Below, piece after piece: positions 25,400 to 34,781 of a DNA stretch of 64,000 nucleotides (position 1 is its first letter; every line of letters starts with the position of its first letter). The notes below the pieces were generated by a model, which was given only the letters and a program-made list of their open reading frames with translations, had not been told where the DNA came from and did not search any database. The position numbers and the translations under genes were made by a program. The DNA is from Bacteroidota bacterium (GTDB taxonomy: Bacteria > Bacteroidota > Ignavibacteria > UBA10030 > SZUA-254): positions 1-64,000 of the forward strand of contig DATDFQ010000059.1 in the NCBI GenBank assembly GCA_036522515.1, in the 5' to 3' direction.

Positions 25400-26719
25400 A
25401 TGAAAACGATATTAATTGCCCTTTGCCTGTCCGTCATCGTGTGCGTCTTGCCTGCGCGCGCATCCGAAACTCCCGCGAAGAAACAGGATCACCCCATCGC
25501 GCTTGTCGGGGGAACGATTCATACGGTCAGCGGTTCGGTCATCGAAAACGGGACCCTCCTCTTCGATAAGGGAAAGTTGACCGCGATCGGGGCGAACGTC
25601 GACCCCGGAGCGGGAGCCGAAAAAATCGACATCCGCGGGAAACACGTCTACCCCGGGCTCATCGACGCCCGGTCCGCAATCGGGCTGGTCGAGATCGACG
25701 CGGTGCGGGCTTCCCGCGATGTCAATGAAAGCGGAAGCGTGAACCCGAACATTCGCGCCGAAGTGGCGGTGAATCCCGAGAGTGAAATCATCCCGGTGAC
25801 GCGCGCCAACGGCGTGACGGTTGCCCTGACGATGCCCGACGGGGGTGCGATCAGCGGATCGGCGGCTGCGATCGAGCTCGACGGTTGGACATGGGAGGAG
25901 ATGACTCTCAAGGCGCCCGTCGGAATGGTCGTGAACTGGCCCTCCATGCGGATCAACCATGCCTGGTGGGAGCAGCGTTCGGAGGAGGATCAGAAGAAGG
26001 CGCGCGACAAGAATCTGAATGAATTGCGCGGGGCCTTCCTCGATGCGAGGGCCTATCTGAAGGCGAAACAATCCGAGACGCAGGCGAATATTCCGTTCCA
26101 TAAGACCGACCTGCGATGGGAAGCCATGGCGCCGGTTCTGAACCGGGCGGTTCCGGTCCTTATGAACGCCGAGGAGATCGAACAAATCGAGGCTGCCGTG
26201 GCCTGGGCGGGGCAGGAGAACGTCAAGCTCATCCTCGTGGGAGGATATGATTCATGGCGGATCGCCAACGTGCTCAAGGAGAAGGATGTCGCCGTCATCG
26301 TCAATCCGATACACCGGACGCCCTGGCGGAGCTGGGAGGCGTACGATGAGGCGTTTACGCTTCCCAAGAAACTGTCGGAAGCCGGCGTGCGCTTTTGCAT
26401 AGCGGGGGACGGCGGAGGTTCGAACGAGCGCAACGTGCCGTACCACGCCGCCACCGCCGCATCATACGGATTGCCGAGGGAGGAAGCGCTCAAAGCCGTC
26501 ACCCTCTATCCCGCGCAGATCCTTGGGATCGCGGACCGCGTCGGATCCCTCGAGGTCGGAAAGGACGCCACGCTCATCGTGACCGACGGCGATCCGCTGG
26601 AAATCATGACTCACGTGGAGATGGAATTCATCCGTGGAAAGAACATCAGCCTCAACAGCAAGCACACCCACCTGTACGAAAAGTACAAGGAGAAATACAG
26701 GCGGACGGGCGCGAAGTGA
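25400..26719 (+). CDS. Exported amidohydrolase-fold protein lacking the HxH metal motif
   Basis: 439 residues with a signal peptide (about 1-22, ending LPARAS). ATG 25400 follows AAGGAGC and sits one base after the preceding stop. The fold landmarks are there (LVGGTIHTVSGSVIENG, HVYPGLIDARSA, FCIAGDGGG, VGSLEVGKDATLIVTDGDP), but the HxH is DARS and no His remains at the later ligand positions. It is therefore probably not a metal-dependent hydrolase by itself. Pairing with the two-module protein suggests a complex in which only one of three modules is catalytic; that is inference. Confidence 0.8.
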   Translation: MKTILIALCLSVIVCVLPARASETPAKKQDHPIALVGGTIHTVSGSVIENGTLLFDKGKLTAIGANVDPGAGAEKIDIRGKHVYPGLIDARSAIGLVEIDAVRASRDVNESGSVNPNIRAEVAVNPESEIIPVTRANGVTVALTMPDGGAISGSAAAIELDGWTWEEMTLKAPVGMVVNWPSMRINHAWWEQRSEEDQKKARDKNLNELRGAFLDARAYLKAKQSETQANIPFHKTDLRWEAMAPVLNRAVPVLMNAEEIEQIEAAVAWAGQENVKLILVGGYDSWRIANVLKEKDVAVIVNPIHRTPWRSWEAYDEAFTLPKKLSEAGVRFCIAGDGGGSNERNVPYHAATAASYGLPREEALKAVTLYPAQILGIADRVGSLEVGKDATLIVTDGDPLEIMTHVEMEFIRGKNISLNSKHTHLYEKYKEKYRRTGAK

Positions 26720-26728
26720 CGCCCATTT

Positions 26729-28852
26729 GTGGCGGCCTTGACGACCATATTCCAGGTTGAGGCTCTTTGCTGTGCGGATGAAGAACACCTGATCCGGAAG
26801 AAACTCGACCAGACCCCGGGGATCGAGAGTTTCAGCTTCAACCTGATCTCCAGGACGCTGACCGTGCGGCATTCCTGCACGGTCGAATCGATCGTCGGGG
26901 CGCTCCTTGATATCGGATTCAGCGCAAGATCGGATCAGGGCCTCGACGAGCCGCAGACGTTCTGGGAGCGCCGCAACCACCTTCTCTTTACCCTTACCGC
27001 CTGTCTGTTTCTCGCCGCGGGGATCATCGCCGGCTTCGCCGGCGCTCCGCAGCCCGTTCTGATACCCCTCTTTCTCTGTTCGATCGCCGCCGGGGGCTGG
27101 CGGATCGCCGTGAAGGGGTTCAAAGCCGGGAAGAACCTGGCTCTCGACATGAACTTCCTCATGACGATCGCGACAGCCGGCGCACTTGTCATCGGAAAGT
27201 GGGAGGAGGGGGCGGCGGTCATCGTTCTCTTTTCGCTTTCGCAGTTGCTTGAGCGTTACACGATGGAGCGCTCGCGCAAGGCGATACGGTCATTGCTGAA
27301 TCTCTCCCCGGCGATGGCCACGGTCAGGCGCCGGACGGCGGAGGTGACGGTAAGAGTCGAGGAAGTCGGTGTCGGCGAGCGGATCGTCATCAAACCGGGA
27401 GAGCGCATCCCGCTCGACGGCGTGGTCGAATCGGGCGAGTCGGCGGTGAACCAGGCGCCGATCACCGGAGAGTCGCTCCCGGTCCTGAAACGGACGGGTC
27501 ATGAGATTTTTGCCGGAAGTCTCAACGAGCGCGGCATGCTCGAGGTGCGAGTAACGAGGTTATTTCGCGACACGACGTTATCGCGGATCGTCCGGATGGT
27601 GGAGGAGGCCCAGACGGAGCGCGCTCCGGTGCAGAACGTCACCGACCGGTTCGCCCGGATCTACACTCCCGTGATCATCTCCGCGGCCGTTGCGGTTGCA
27701 GTCCTTCTCCCCCTGCTGTTCCATCAACCCTTCGGCGTCTGGTTTTACCGGTCGCTCGTCCTGCTCGTCATTGCCTGCCCGTGCGCGCTCGTGATCTCGA
27801 CACCGGTTACGATCGTGAGCGGCCTCTCCAACGCCGCGAGGAAGGGAGTCCTCATCAAGGGTGGCCGCCACCTCGAAGAAATCGGCCGGGTTCGCGCGAT
27901 CGCATTCGATAAAACAGGAACGTTGACGGAGGGCGCGCCGCGGGTGACGGACGTGGTCCCGCTCGATTCGCTGACCAGAAACCAGATCATTCAGCTTACC
28001 GCCGCGGTCGAGGCGAGATCCGAACACCATCTCGCGGCCGCAATCCTGAAACGGGCCGACGAGGAAGAGCTGTCGATCGACAACATTGCCTACCAACAGT
28101 TTGAATCCCTCACCGGAAAAGGGGTCCGCGCGACGATCGACGGGGTGGCCTACGTCGTCGGGAACCACGCGCTGATCGAAGAGAAGAAGATCTGCTCGCC
28201 CAGGGTGGAAGCGCTCCTCCGGCAGCTGGAGGGAGACGGCAAGACGGCGATCATCCTCGGCACCGAAACCGAGGCCCTCGGGATTATTGCGATCGCCGAC
28301 GCGGTTCGATCCGGAAGCGCCGGGATCACCCGGGAGTTGCACGCGGAGGGGATTCAGAAAGTCATCATGCTGACCGGGGACAACGAAGGGACCGCCAGGG
28401 TGATTGCGCAGAGGACGGGTATCGACGAGTATTACGCGGGAATGCTTCCCGATGAAAAAGTGGAGAGGATCCGCGCCCTGAAGAAGGAATACGGGAGCGT
28501 TGCGATGGTCGGAGACGGAATCAACGACGCGCCGGCTCTTGCGGCGTCATCGGTGGGGATTGCGATGGGGGGGTCCGGCACGGACGTCGCGCTTGAAACC
28601 GCCGATATCGTGTTGATGTCGGACGACCTTTCCAGGCTGGTCTCCACAATTCAGCTGAGCAGGAGGACTCTCTCCGTGATCAGGCAGAATATCCTGATCT
28701 CTCTCCTGACGAAGATCGTCTTCATGGTCCTTGCCGTTGCGGGGGTTGCGACGCTCTGGATGGCGGTACTGGCTGACGACGGAGCAACGCTCCTCGTTAT
28801 ACTGAACGGACTGCGAGTGCTGGGATTTCGGGGCGGAAAAGCGTCAACGTGA
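26729..28852 (+). CDS. Heavy-metal P1B-type ATPase (Zn/Cd class)
   Basis: 707 residues. A short N-terminal metal-binding domain carries a CC motif (EALCCADEE), as in Zn-ATPases with CCxxE, instead of CxxC. The membrane Cys-Pro-Cys is C350-P351-C352 (IACPCALV), the phosphorylated Asp is D394 (FDKTGTLTEG), the SEHHLA motif takes the HP position, and the hinge is GDGINDAPAL. The last helix has DDGATLLVILNGLRVL, whose Asp is typical of Zn/Cd exporters. GTG 26729 is the likely start (TTG 26738 is an alternative), nine bases after the amidohydrolase stop. Co-transcription with the amidohydrolases may link it to their metal supply or detoxification. Confidence 0.9.
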   Translation: MAALTTIFQVEALCCADEEHLIRKKLDQTPGIESFSFNLISRTLTVRHSCTVESIVGALLDIGFSARSDQGLDEPQTFWERRNHLLFTLTACLFLAAGIIAGFAGAPQPVLIPLFLCSIAAGGWRIAVKGFKAGKNLALDMNFLMTIATAGALVIGKWEEGAAVIVLFSLSQLLERYTMERSRKAIRSLLNLSPAMATVRRRTAEVTVRVEEVGVGERIVIKPGERIPLDGVVESGESAVNQAPITGESLPVLKRTGHEIFAGSLNERGMLEVRVTRLFRDTTLSRIVRMVEEAQTERAPVQNVTDRFARIYTPVIISAAVAVAVLLPLLFHQPFGVWFYRSLVLLVIACPCALVISTPVTIVSGLSNAARKGVLIKGGRHLEEIGRVRAIAFDKTGTLTEGAPRVTDVVPLDSLTRNQIIQLTAAVEARSEHHLAAAILKRADEEELSIDNIAYQQFESLTGKGVRATIDGVAYVVGNHALIEEKKICSPRVEALLRQLEGDGKTAIILGTETEALGIIAIADAVRSGSAGITRELHAEGIQKVIMLTGDNEGTARVIAQRTGIDEYYAGMLPDEKVERIRALKKEYGSVAMVGDGINDAPALAASSVGIAMGGSGTDVALETADIVLMSDDLSRLVSTIQLSRRTLSVIRQNILISLLTKIVFMVLAVAGVATLWMAVLADDGATLLVILNGLRVLGFRGGKAST

Positions 28853-28866
28853 GAAGGAGTGCGTTC

Positions 28867-28986
28867 TTACGACTCCATCACAACGAGATACGTGTTGATG
28901 ACGCCGAGAGCCAGATAGATGGTGATTCCCAGCGACACGCCCCACTCCAACAGCAACGGGATTTTGCTCAAGATTGCTGATACCAT
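28867..28986 (-). CDS. Small single-helix membrane protein, 39 residues
   Basis: ATG 28986 encodes 39 residues, beginning MVSAILSKIPLLLEW and continuing as one hydrophobic helix (GVSLGITIYLALGVINTYLVV) to MES. A strong AAGGAGGG lies five bases before the ATG, and a promoter (TTGCTA, 17 bases, TATATT) lies at 29021-29049. That combination makes a real gene likely despite its size. It converges on the P-type ATPase with 14 bases between the stops. A regulatory subunit of that pump or of another membrane complex is conceivable; no family is recognised. Confidence 0.7.
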   Translation of the reverse strand: MVSAILSKIPLLLEWGVSLGITIYLALGVINTYLVVMES

Positions 28987-29020
28987 ACATCCCTCCTTGG
29001 GATTAGTCTTCCTACCAATA

Positions 29021-29049
29021 AATATACCTGTGTCAATGACAAATAGCAA
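29021..29049 (-). promoter_or_regulatory. Predicted promoter of the 39-residue membrane protein
   Basis: On the minus strand: TTGCTA, 17 bases, TATATT. Predicted start near 29014, giving a leader of about 28 bases that holds the Shine-Dalgarno AAGGAGGG. Confidence 0.6.
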
Positions 29050-29092
29050 TAGATGTGACGCGGAGCCGGGGGTCGTTCAGATACATATTTGA

Positions 29093-29112
29093 GAAAACCG
29101 CGCAGTACGCGG
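29093..29112 (-). terminator. Candidate terminator after the CheY-like gene
   Basis: On the minus strand: CCGCG, a 5-base loop, CGCGG, then TTTTCTC. The stem is short but GC-only and followed by T residues, 49 bases beyond the stop of the CheY-like regulator. Confidence 0.45.
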
Positions 29113-29160
29113 GAATGAAGCGGTTTGGAGGGTTTTTTTTGAGGCTTTGCGGGGAGGGGT

Positions 29161-29544
29161 CTACGAATCCGTATTCAGGACCACATTTCGTATCGTTTGG
29201 TGGATTTCGTGCATGTCGACGCGCCCCTTTCGCAAATAGGGGATTCCGTGCATCTTGAGCGTCGCGATGTCCTTCACATCCAGATCGCGGCCCGTAATGA
29301 CGATGACGGGGACCGACTTGTGTTTCGAATGGTCTTTGAGCTCCCGGATCAGATCGAAGCCGCTGAGCCGGTTGAGGGCCAGATCCATGATGATTGCGGA
29401 GGGTTTTTCCTTGTCCACCCACTGTAGGAAGTTTTCCTCGAGCGGAAAAAGGACGCCCTTGAAGCCTTCATCCTCCACGACGAATTTCATGAGCTCGGAA
29501 AAGCCGGGGCTATCTTCGACGATAAGGACTGTTTTCTTCTTCAT
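29161..29544 (-). CDS. Single-domain CheY-like response regulator
   Basis: About 127 residues from ATG 29544, opening MKKKTVLIVEDSPGFSELM. The acidic pocket is E9-D10, the phospho-acceptor Asp is in AIIMDLALNRLSGFD, and VIVITGR holds the conserved Thr. The usual Lys appears as YLRKG. There is no output domain, so it probably acts by protein-protein contact in a phosphorelay. It is transcribed alone from a promoter at 29644-29672. An in-frame GTG at 29568 would add eight residues. Confidence 0.85.
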   Translation of the reverse strand: MKKKTVLIVEDSPGFSELMKFVVEDEGFKGVLFPLEENFLQWVDKEKPSAIIMDLALNRLSGFDLIRELKDHSKHKSVPVIVITGRDLDVKDIATLKMHGIPYLRKGRVDMHEIHQTIRNVVLNTDS

Positions 29545-29643
29545 GATCTGCGCGTTTGAAGACTGCACACGGGATTTGCCCGGATGGATGAGTTAGGAAA
29601 CCGACGCCCCGAAGATACTCGTTCTAGCGCTGAAAGGTACCTG

Positions 29644-29672
29644 AACATAAAAAAAAACGAATTAAAAGTCAA
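29644..29672 (-). promoter_or_regulatory. Predicted promoter of the CheY-like regulator
   Basis: On the minus strand: TTGACT, 17 bases, TATGTT, with a run of nine T in the spacer. The leader would be about 93 bases. Confidence 0.55.
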
Positions 29673-29709
29673 CCTGAATGCAAGGTCTGGTTGAGTTTCG
29701 TCGCCCTCT

Positions 29710-29780
29710 CGTTCCGCGACCTGAAGGTCGCGGCTACCGAGGCCTCGGGCTTGGTAGCCGCAGCCTTTAGGCTGCGGTCG
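29710..29780. repeat. Intergenic repeat family 2, copy 1
   Basis: Two perfect 8-bp-stem hairpins, CCGCGACC-TGAA-GGTCGCGG (29713-29732) and CCGCAGCC-TTTA-GGCTGCGG (29757-29776), are joined by a segment bounded by CTACC and GGTAG. A second copy in opposite orientation lies at 36271-36334. Confidence 0.85.
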
Positions 29781-29876
29781 TTTACCCTCGGCGCGTTACC
29801 GTCTTTGCCGTCACCCGTCAGGCGGCGATCGACCGGATCGGGCCTCTCCGCTGACTCTCCCCGCCTCAGGATCTCA

Positions 29877-29905
29877 TTGACTTTAAGCGATAATTTTGGT
29901 AGATT
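29877..29905 (+). promoter_or_regulatory. Predicted promoter of rplU-rpmA
   Basis: TTGACT, 17 bases, TAGATT, with a leader of about 42 bases and AGGA ten bases before ATG 29954. Confidence 0.6.
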
Positions 29906-29953
29906 ATTCCACCAAATTTCCCTTTAGAACCAGTAAATCAGGATAAAATCGTC

Positions 29954-30262
29954 ATGTTTGCGGTCGTCGATATCTCAGGGCAGCAGATGAAGGTGAGCCC
30001 CGCTGAACGGGTCCACGTTCCAAGACTTTCGAACGAAGTGGGGAGCACGGTGAAGTTCGACCGCGTTCTGCTCGTCTCCGATGAGACGGGCGTGAAAATC
30101 GGCAATCCTTTCGTCAAGAGCGCCTCCATCGAGGCGAAGGTCCTCGGCCACGTAAAGGACGATACGGTCATCGTGTTCAAGAAAAAGCGGCGCAAGGGTT
30201 ATCGCGTCCGCCGCGGTCACCGGCAGCAGTACACCGAAATCGAAATCACCGGCATCGCATAA
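29954..30262 (+). CDS. rplU: 50S ribosomal protein L21
   Basis: 102 residues with the L21 pattern: MFAVVDISGQQMKVSPAERV at the start, then KARVLGH-like VLGHVKDDTVIVFKKKRR and the basic end KGYRVRRGHRQQYTEIEI. L21 binds 23S rRNA in the large subunit. It is the first gene after its own promoter and is followed by rpmA, the usual pair. Confidence 0.97.
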   Translation: MFAVVDISGQQMKVSPAERVHVPRLSNEVGSTVKFDRVLLVSDETGVKIGNPFVKSASIEAKVLGHVKDDTVIVFKKKRRKGYRVRRGHRQQYTEIEITGIA

Positions 30263-30271
30263 TCGAATCAT

Positions 30272-30307
30272 CGTCATCCCGAGGGAGCGAAGCGACCGAA
30301 GGATCTC
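30272..30307. repeat. Intergenic repeat family 1, single arm, inside the rplU-rpmA operon
   Basis: The arm CGTCATCCCGAGGGAGCGAAG continues to ACCGAAGGATCTCTC. It separates rplU from rpmA, which are normally adjacent, so it must be transcribed. Confidence 0.8.
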
Positions 30308-30334
30308 TCTTTTTGATTTCAGGAGCATCAGGAT

Positions 30335-31613
<1,279 letters not shown>

Positions 31614-31618
31614 CAGGG

Positions 31619-32044
31619 TCAGGCTCCCAGATCCATCTTCATCACGACCTTCGCCCCGCCTTCAAGCCGCTCGAACTCCACGCTGTCCATCAGTGTCCGC
31701 ATGAGGAACACGCCGCGCCCGTTTTCGCGGAGCAGGTTCTCCTCCGCCAGCGGATTCGGTAACGCTTCGGGGTTCACCCCGCCTCCTTCGTCCTGAACCT
31801 TCACGGTGAGGGACGAGTTGTTCACCTCGCACGTCAGCGTGACTTTCTTCTTCGGATCGCGCTTGTTCCCGTGGATGATCCCGTTGTTCACCGCTTCGGT
31901 CGTCGCCACCAGGAGCTTGTTGTAGCGGGTGTCCCCGAGCGCCAGATCCTCGTTGATCTTCTCCAGGAACTCCTCCACCTTGATGATCTCGTTCGGGGCG
32001 CTCACCAGGACAAGTGTGAAGACCTTATGTTCACGTTTTGGCAT
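31619..32044 (-). CDS. RsbW-like anti-sigma/serine kinase ATP-binding protein
   Basis: 141 residues with a single HATPase_c_2 fold: N box VATTEAVNNGIIHGNK, G1 box VQDEGGGVNP and G2 region LRENGRGVFLMRTLMD. Such proteins bind a sigma factor or phosphorylate a STAS-domain partner. No sigma factor or STAS gene is next to it, so its partner is unknown. It lies 13 bases after the barrel gene and is the last gene of the MBL-SDR-barrel operon. Confidence 0.85.
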   Translation of the reverse strand: MPKREHKVFTLVLVSAPNEIIKVEEFLEKINEDLALGDTRYNKLLVATTEAVNNGIIHGNKRDPKKKVTLTCEVNNSSLTVKVQDEGGGVNPEALPNPLAEENLLRENGRGVFLMRTLMDSVEFERLEGGAKVVMKMDLGA

Positions 32045-32057
32045 CGAGCTCTTTGGC

Positions 32058-33980
32058 TTACATGTGTACGGTGAGGGACATAGTTATGTTTGCGAAGGAA
32101 CGCCCGGCGGAACCGGTTTGTGTCTGGTTTTCGAACCAGCCGTTCGTTGAGAATTCGGTCCGCTCGCCGACGTTCCAGACGATGCCCGTCACCGGGCCAA
32201 TGCTGCGCAAAAAGCGGTCCAAACTTCGTTCCTGCCCCGTGAAGATGTATCTGCGCTGACTAAAATAACGAATACCTGTTGAAAAAAGCAAACTCCGCCC
32301 CATGCGGTAACGGATCGTGCCGAGATACGTTTGATCCTCGAAAGAGGTCAACGGAAGCTCGGAAAAATCCGACCACCGCAGCTCTCCCTGCTCATAGAGC
32401 CTGATTCCGCTGAACCATTCCAGCCGGAGCCGGTTCGTGAGGTCCCATCCCGACGAATCGGTGAAGGAAAACTGTCTGAAGGCGAAACTCCGGATCGGCG
32501 AGGAAGGCGACTCGAAATCGTACACCGTGTAATTCGCGAGCACCTCGAACGTGTTGGTCGACGAGAATTCGCCCGAGGGCAACCAGGCGAGCCGCGGCGC
32601 CAGACGGATGACCCTGTTCCACGTATTGTCGGCGCTCCGGCTCGAGAAGACATAGACGAGGTGGTTCAGGTTGGCGTTCGCCTGCATCCAGAACGTGAAG
32701 TGCCGGTTGAGGCGGTGGGACCAGAGGAAGCTCGCGATGTACCACAACTCGTCGCGGTCGTCGTCGTTCAACGCGCTCGGAGTGTCGTACCGGAGAAGGC
32801 TGCCCGACGCGGAGAGCGTGAGAGTGTCGGATGGGGGGAGCCCGATCGTCAGCCTCGAGGAGACGGAGCTTCGCCGGGAGTGGTTATTCTTTCTCTCCTC
32901 CGAGCGGGCCGCCGGGCCCGGGTTGCCCGCGGGGGTGAGCGGCTCTCCCTCCACGGAATGGGTCTCGTCCCGTTCCTGGTACGAGAACTGGGCGGACCCG
33001 CGAAACGAGTCCCACGGCGTGTAGTCGAGCCGGACGGCGCTCTCCAGTTTCATCTCGTCGATGTTCGTGTTCGGCGTGGTCCCGGATGCGCTTCTGAACC
33101 GGTCCTCACGGCCGATCGAGCGGGAAGCGAGGTTCCCCTGAACCGTCATCGACATCCTGCCCGAAAAGCCGTAGGTCAGGGAATCGGCGACCGCGAGGGC
33201 GTCCTCTGTGCGTGTCTCAATATTCTGGGCCACGCCGAACTCCCGCTGAACGTCGGAATCGGCCGCGAAGTAGAAATCGCGCCGGTTCCTGGAGTAGATG
33301 AACTGGAGAGAGTTCTGCGTCTGTTCGAAGAAGACCTTCTCGATGCTCAACAGCGCGTTTCGGGTTTCGAGCGTGCGGGGAGTGAGTTTGTCATACTCCC
33401 ACTTGCCGGTGAGGAATGTGCGGTATCCGTTGTAGTCGAGCCCGTCCCCGGCAAGATCAAGCAGGTACGAGGGCCCGTGATCGCGCTGATCGAGCTGGTG
33501 GTCATAGCGGACGCCGATATAAGGCTCGATCGTGAAGTGGCTGACAGGCTGATAGGAGAGCCCTCCGTAGAGCGACTGGGTCGCGGCGTCGCTGATCCCG
33601 ATGTCCTTATTGTTGGAGAGGCTGAAAAAGGAAACCTTCATCCCCGCGCTCAACGGCGTCCAGAGCCGGCGCTGGAGGGAGAGGTCGAGCGTATGTTCGT
33701 CCGTGATGAGTTTGCGGTCGGTCTGGATCATTGTGGAGAGAAACCGGTCCGCCAGCTTGACGGAGAACGGGCCCTGCATCGTCTGAAACAGGGCAAGCCC
33801 GTTCCAGTGGTTGGTATTGATCATCTTGTCGAAGGAGATCGAGGCGATGTTGAGCCGCGAGACGGTGTCGGGCCGGGCCTCGCCGGGCCTGAGGACGGGA
33901 TAGTCGTCCTGCCCCAGCGCCGCGTGGGAGAGGAGACAGAGGAAGCACGCCGCTCCGACCGCGGGCCGGAGGCTCACCAT
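32058..33980 (-). CDS. Predicted outer-membrane beta-barrel protein of unknown function
   Basis: 640 residues. A signal peptide (about 1-23, ending AALGQ) is followed by many alternating amphipathic strands rich in Tyr, Phe and Arg, such as YIGVRYDHQLDQR, RMSMTVQGNLASRS, RLDYTPWDSFRGSAQFSYQ and LRLEWFSGIRLYEQGELRW. The last residues (ITMSLTVHM) resemble a terminal strand. No specific family is recognised; a porin-like or surface-barrel role is inferred. The start overlaps the end of the SDR gene by seven bases. Confidence 0.7.
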   Translation of the reverse strand: MVSLRPAVGAACFLCLLSHAALGQDDYPVLRPGEARPDTVSRLNIASISFDKMINTNHWNGLALFQTMQGPFSVKLADRFLSTMIQTDRKLITDEHTLDLSLQRRLWTPLSAGMKVSFFSLSNNKDIGISDAATQSLYGGLSYQPVSHFTIEPYIGVRYDHQLDQRDHGPSYLLDLAGDGLDYNGYRTFLTGKWEYDKLTPRTLETRNALLSIEKVFFEQTQNSLQFIYSRNRRDFYFAADSDVQREFGVAQNIETRTEDALAVADSLTYGFSGRMSMTVQGNLASRSIGREDRFRSASGTTPNTNIDEMKLESAVRLDYTPWDSFRGSAQFSYQERDETHSVEGEPLTPAGNPGPAARSEERKNNHSRRSSVSSRLTIGLPPSDTLTLSASGSLLRYDTPSALNDDDRDELWYIASFLWSHRLNRHFTFWMQANANLNHLVYVFSSRSADNTWNRVIRLAPRLAWLPSGEFSSTNTFEVLANYTVYDFESPSSPIRSFAFRQFSFTDSSGWDLTNRLRLEWFSGIRLYEQGELRWSDFSELPLTSFEDQTYLGTIRYRMGRSLLFSTGIRYFSQRRYIFTGQERSLDRFLRSIGPVTGIVWNVGERTEFSTNGWFENQTQTGSAGRSFANITMSLTVHM

Positions 33981-34771
33981 ATTCCAAGCGACTCGCCGGC
34001 ATCGACATTGATCGAAGTTCCGTTGATGAAACTTGCGGCTTCCGATGCAAGGAACAGGACGGCGTTTGCCACGTCCCCGGGCGATGCGAGACGGACGGGA
34101 ACTTTGGGAGGCGGGGCCTGGGGCGGCACTTCCCCGGGGGATTTCTGGGAGAGCGCACCGATCGACTTGATCGTCTCCTCGGCGAGGGGCGTGTCGGACG
34201 GTCCGGGATTTACGCTGTTCACAGTGATATGATCCCCCTCGAGCCCCTTCGACAGCGACTTCGTGAAATTGAGCAGAGCGGCATTGATCACACCCGGAAG
34301 GAGAAACAACGGGCCCGGTTCCCTGCCCGCCATCCCGACGATGTTGATGATCTTTCCTCCGCCGCAGGCTTTCATATGTTCGATCACTTCACGCGAGGTG
34401 CGGATATATCCGAGGAGCTTGAGCTGAATGTGATACTCCAGGTCCTCTTCGGACGTTTGCAATATCCCGCCGACATGCATGCCGCCCGCGTTGTTCACAA
34501 GGATATCGATCCGACCGAATTTGCTCATCGCGGCGCCGACGAAGCGCCGGATATCGTTGAGCCTGGTCATGTTGGCTTTGACCGAAATGATATCGGTCCG
34601 GAGGCCCGACCTGAGTTCGTCCACAATCTGCTGGAGCCGCGGCTCATCGCGTCCGCAGATTGCGAGCCTCGCCCCCTGCGCGGCCATGGCCGAGGCCACG
34701 GCGCGTCCGATTCCGCCGCTCCCCCCGGTGATGAGAACAACCTTCCCTTCCAGGCCGGTGGTAAGGGGCAT
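33974..34771 (-). CDS. SDR-family protein without the Ser-Tyr-Lys catalytic triad
   Basis: 265 residues from ATG 34771, which has GAGGAC seven bases upstream. The Rossmann parts are normal: TGGSGGIG (15-22), LVNNAGG (92-97) and the VNSVNPGPSDTPLAEE tail. Where active members have Ser, then YxxxK, this protein has G146 and P159-G-V-I-N163, although the following AALLNFTKSL aligns well. It probably binds NAD(P) but does not reduce by the usual mechanism. It lies between the MBL and barrel genes in one operon; its role is unknown. Confidence 0.82.
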   Translation of the reverse strand: MPLTTGLEGKVVLITGGSGGIGRAVASAMAAQGARLAICGRDEPRLQQIVDELRSGLRTDIISVKANMTRLNDIRRFVGAAMSKFGRIDILVNNAGGMHVGGILQTSEEDLEYHIQLKLLGYIRTSREVIEHMKACGGGKIINIVGMAGREPGPLFLLPGVINAALLNFTKSLSKGLEGDHITVNSVNPGPSDTPLAEETIKSIGALSQKSPGEVPPQAPPPKVPVRLASPGDVANAVLFLASEAASFINGTSINVDAGESLGIW

Positions 34772-34781
34772 TAAAACGTCC

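Larger units (their letters stand above)
29569..29953. other. 385-base gene-free interval with two divergent promoters and a repeat
   Basis: It holds the promoter for the CheY-like gene, one copy of repeat family 2 and the rplU promoter. No plausible coding sequence was seen; open frames through it pass through the palindromic repeat. Confidence 0.7.

Noticed and set aside
29691-29927. Short open frames through the intergenic repeats here and at 22085, 40436, 40607 and 61892
   Set aside because: They are translations of palindromic repeats, a known source of spurious proteins.
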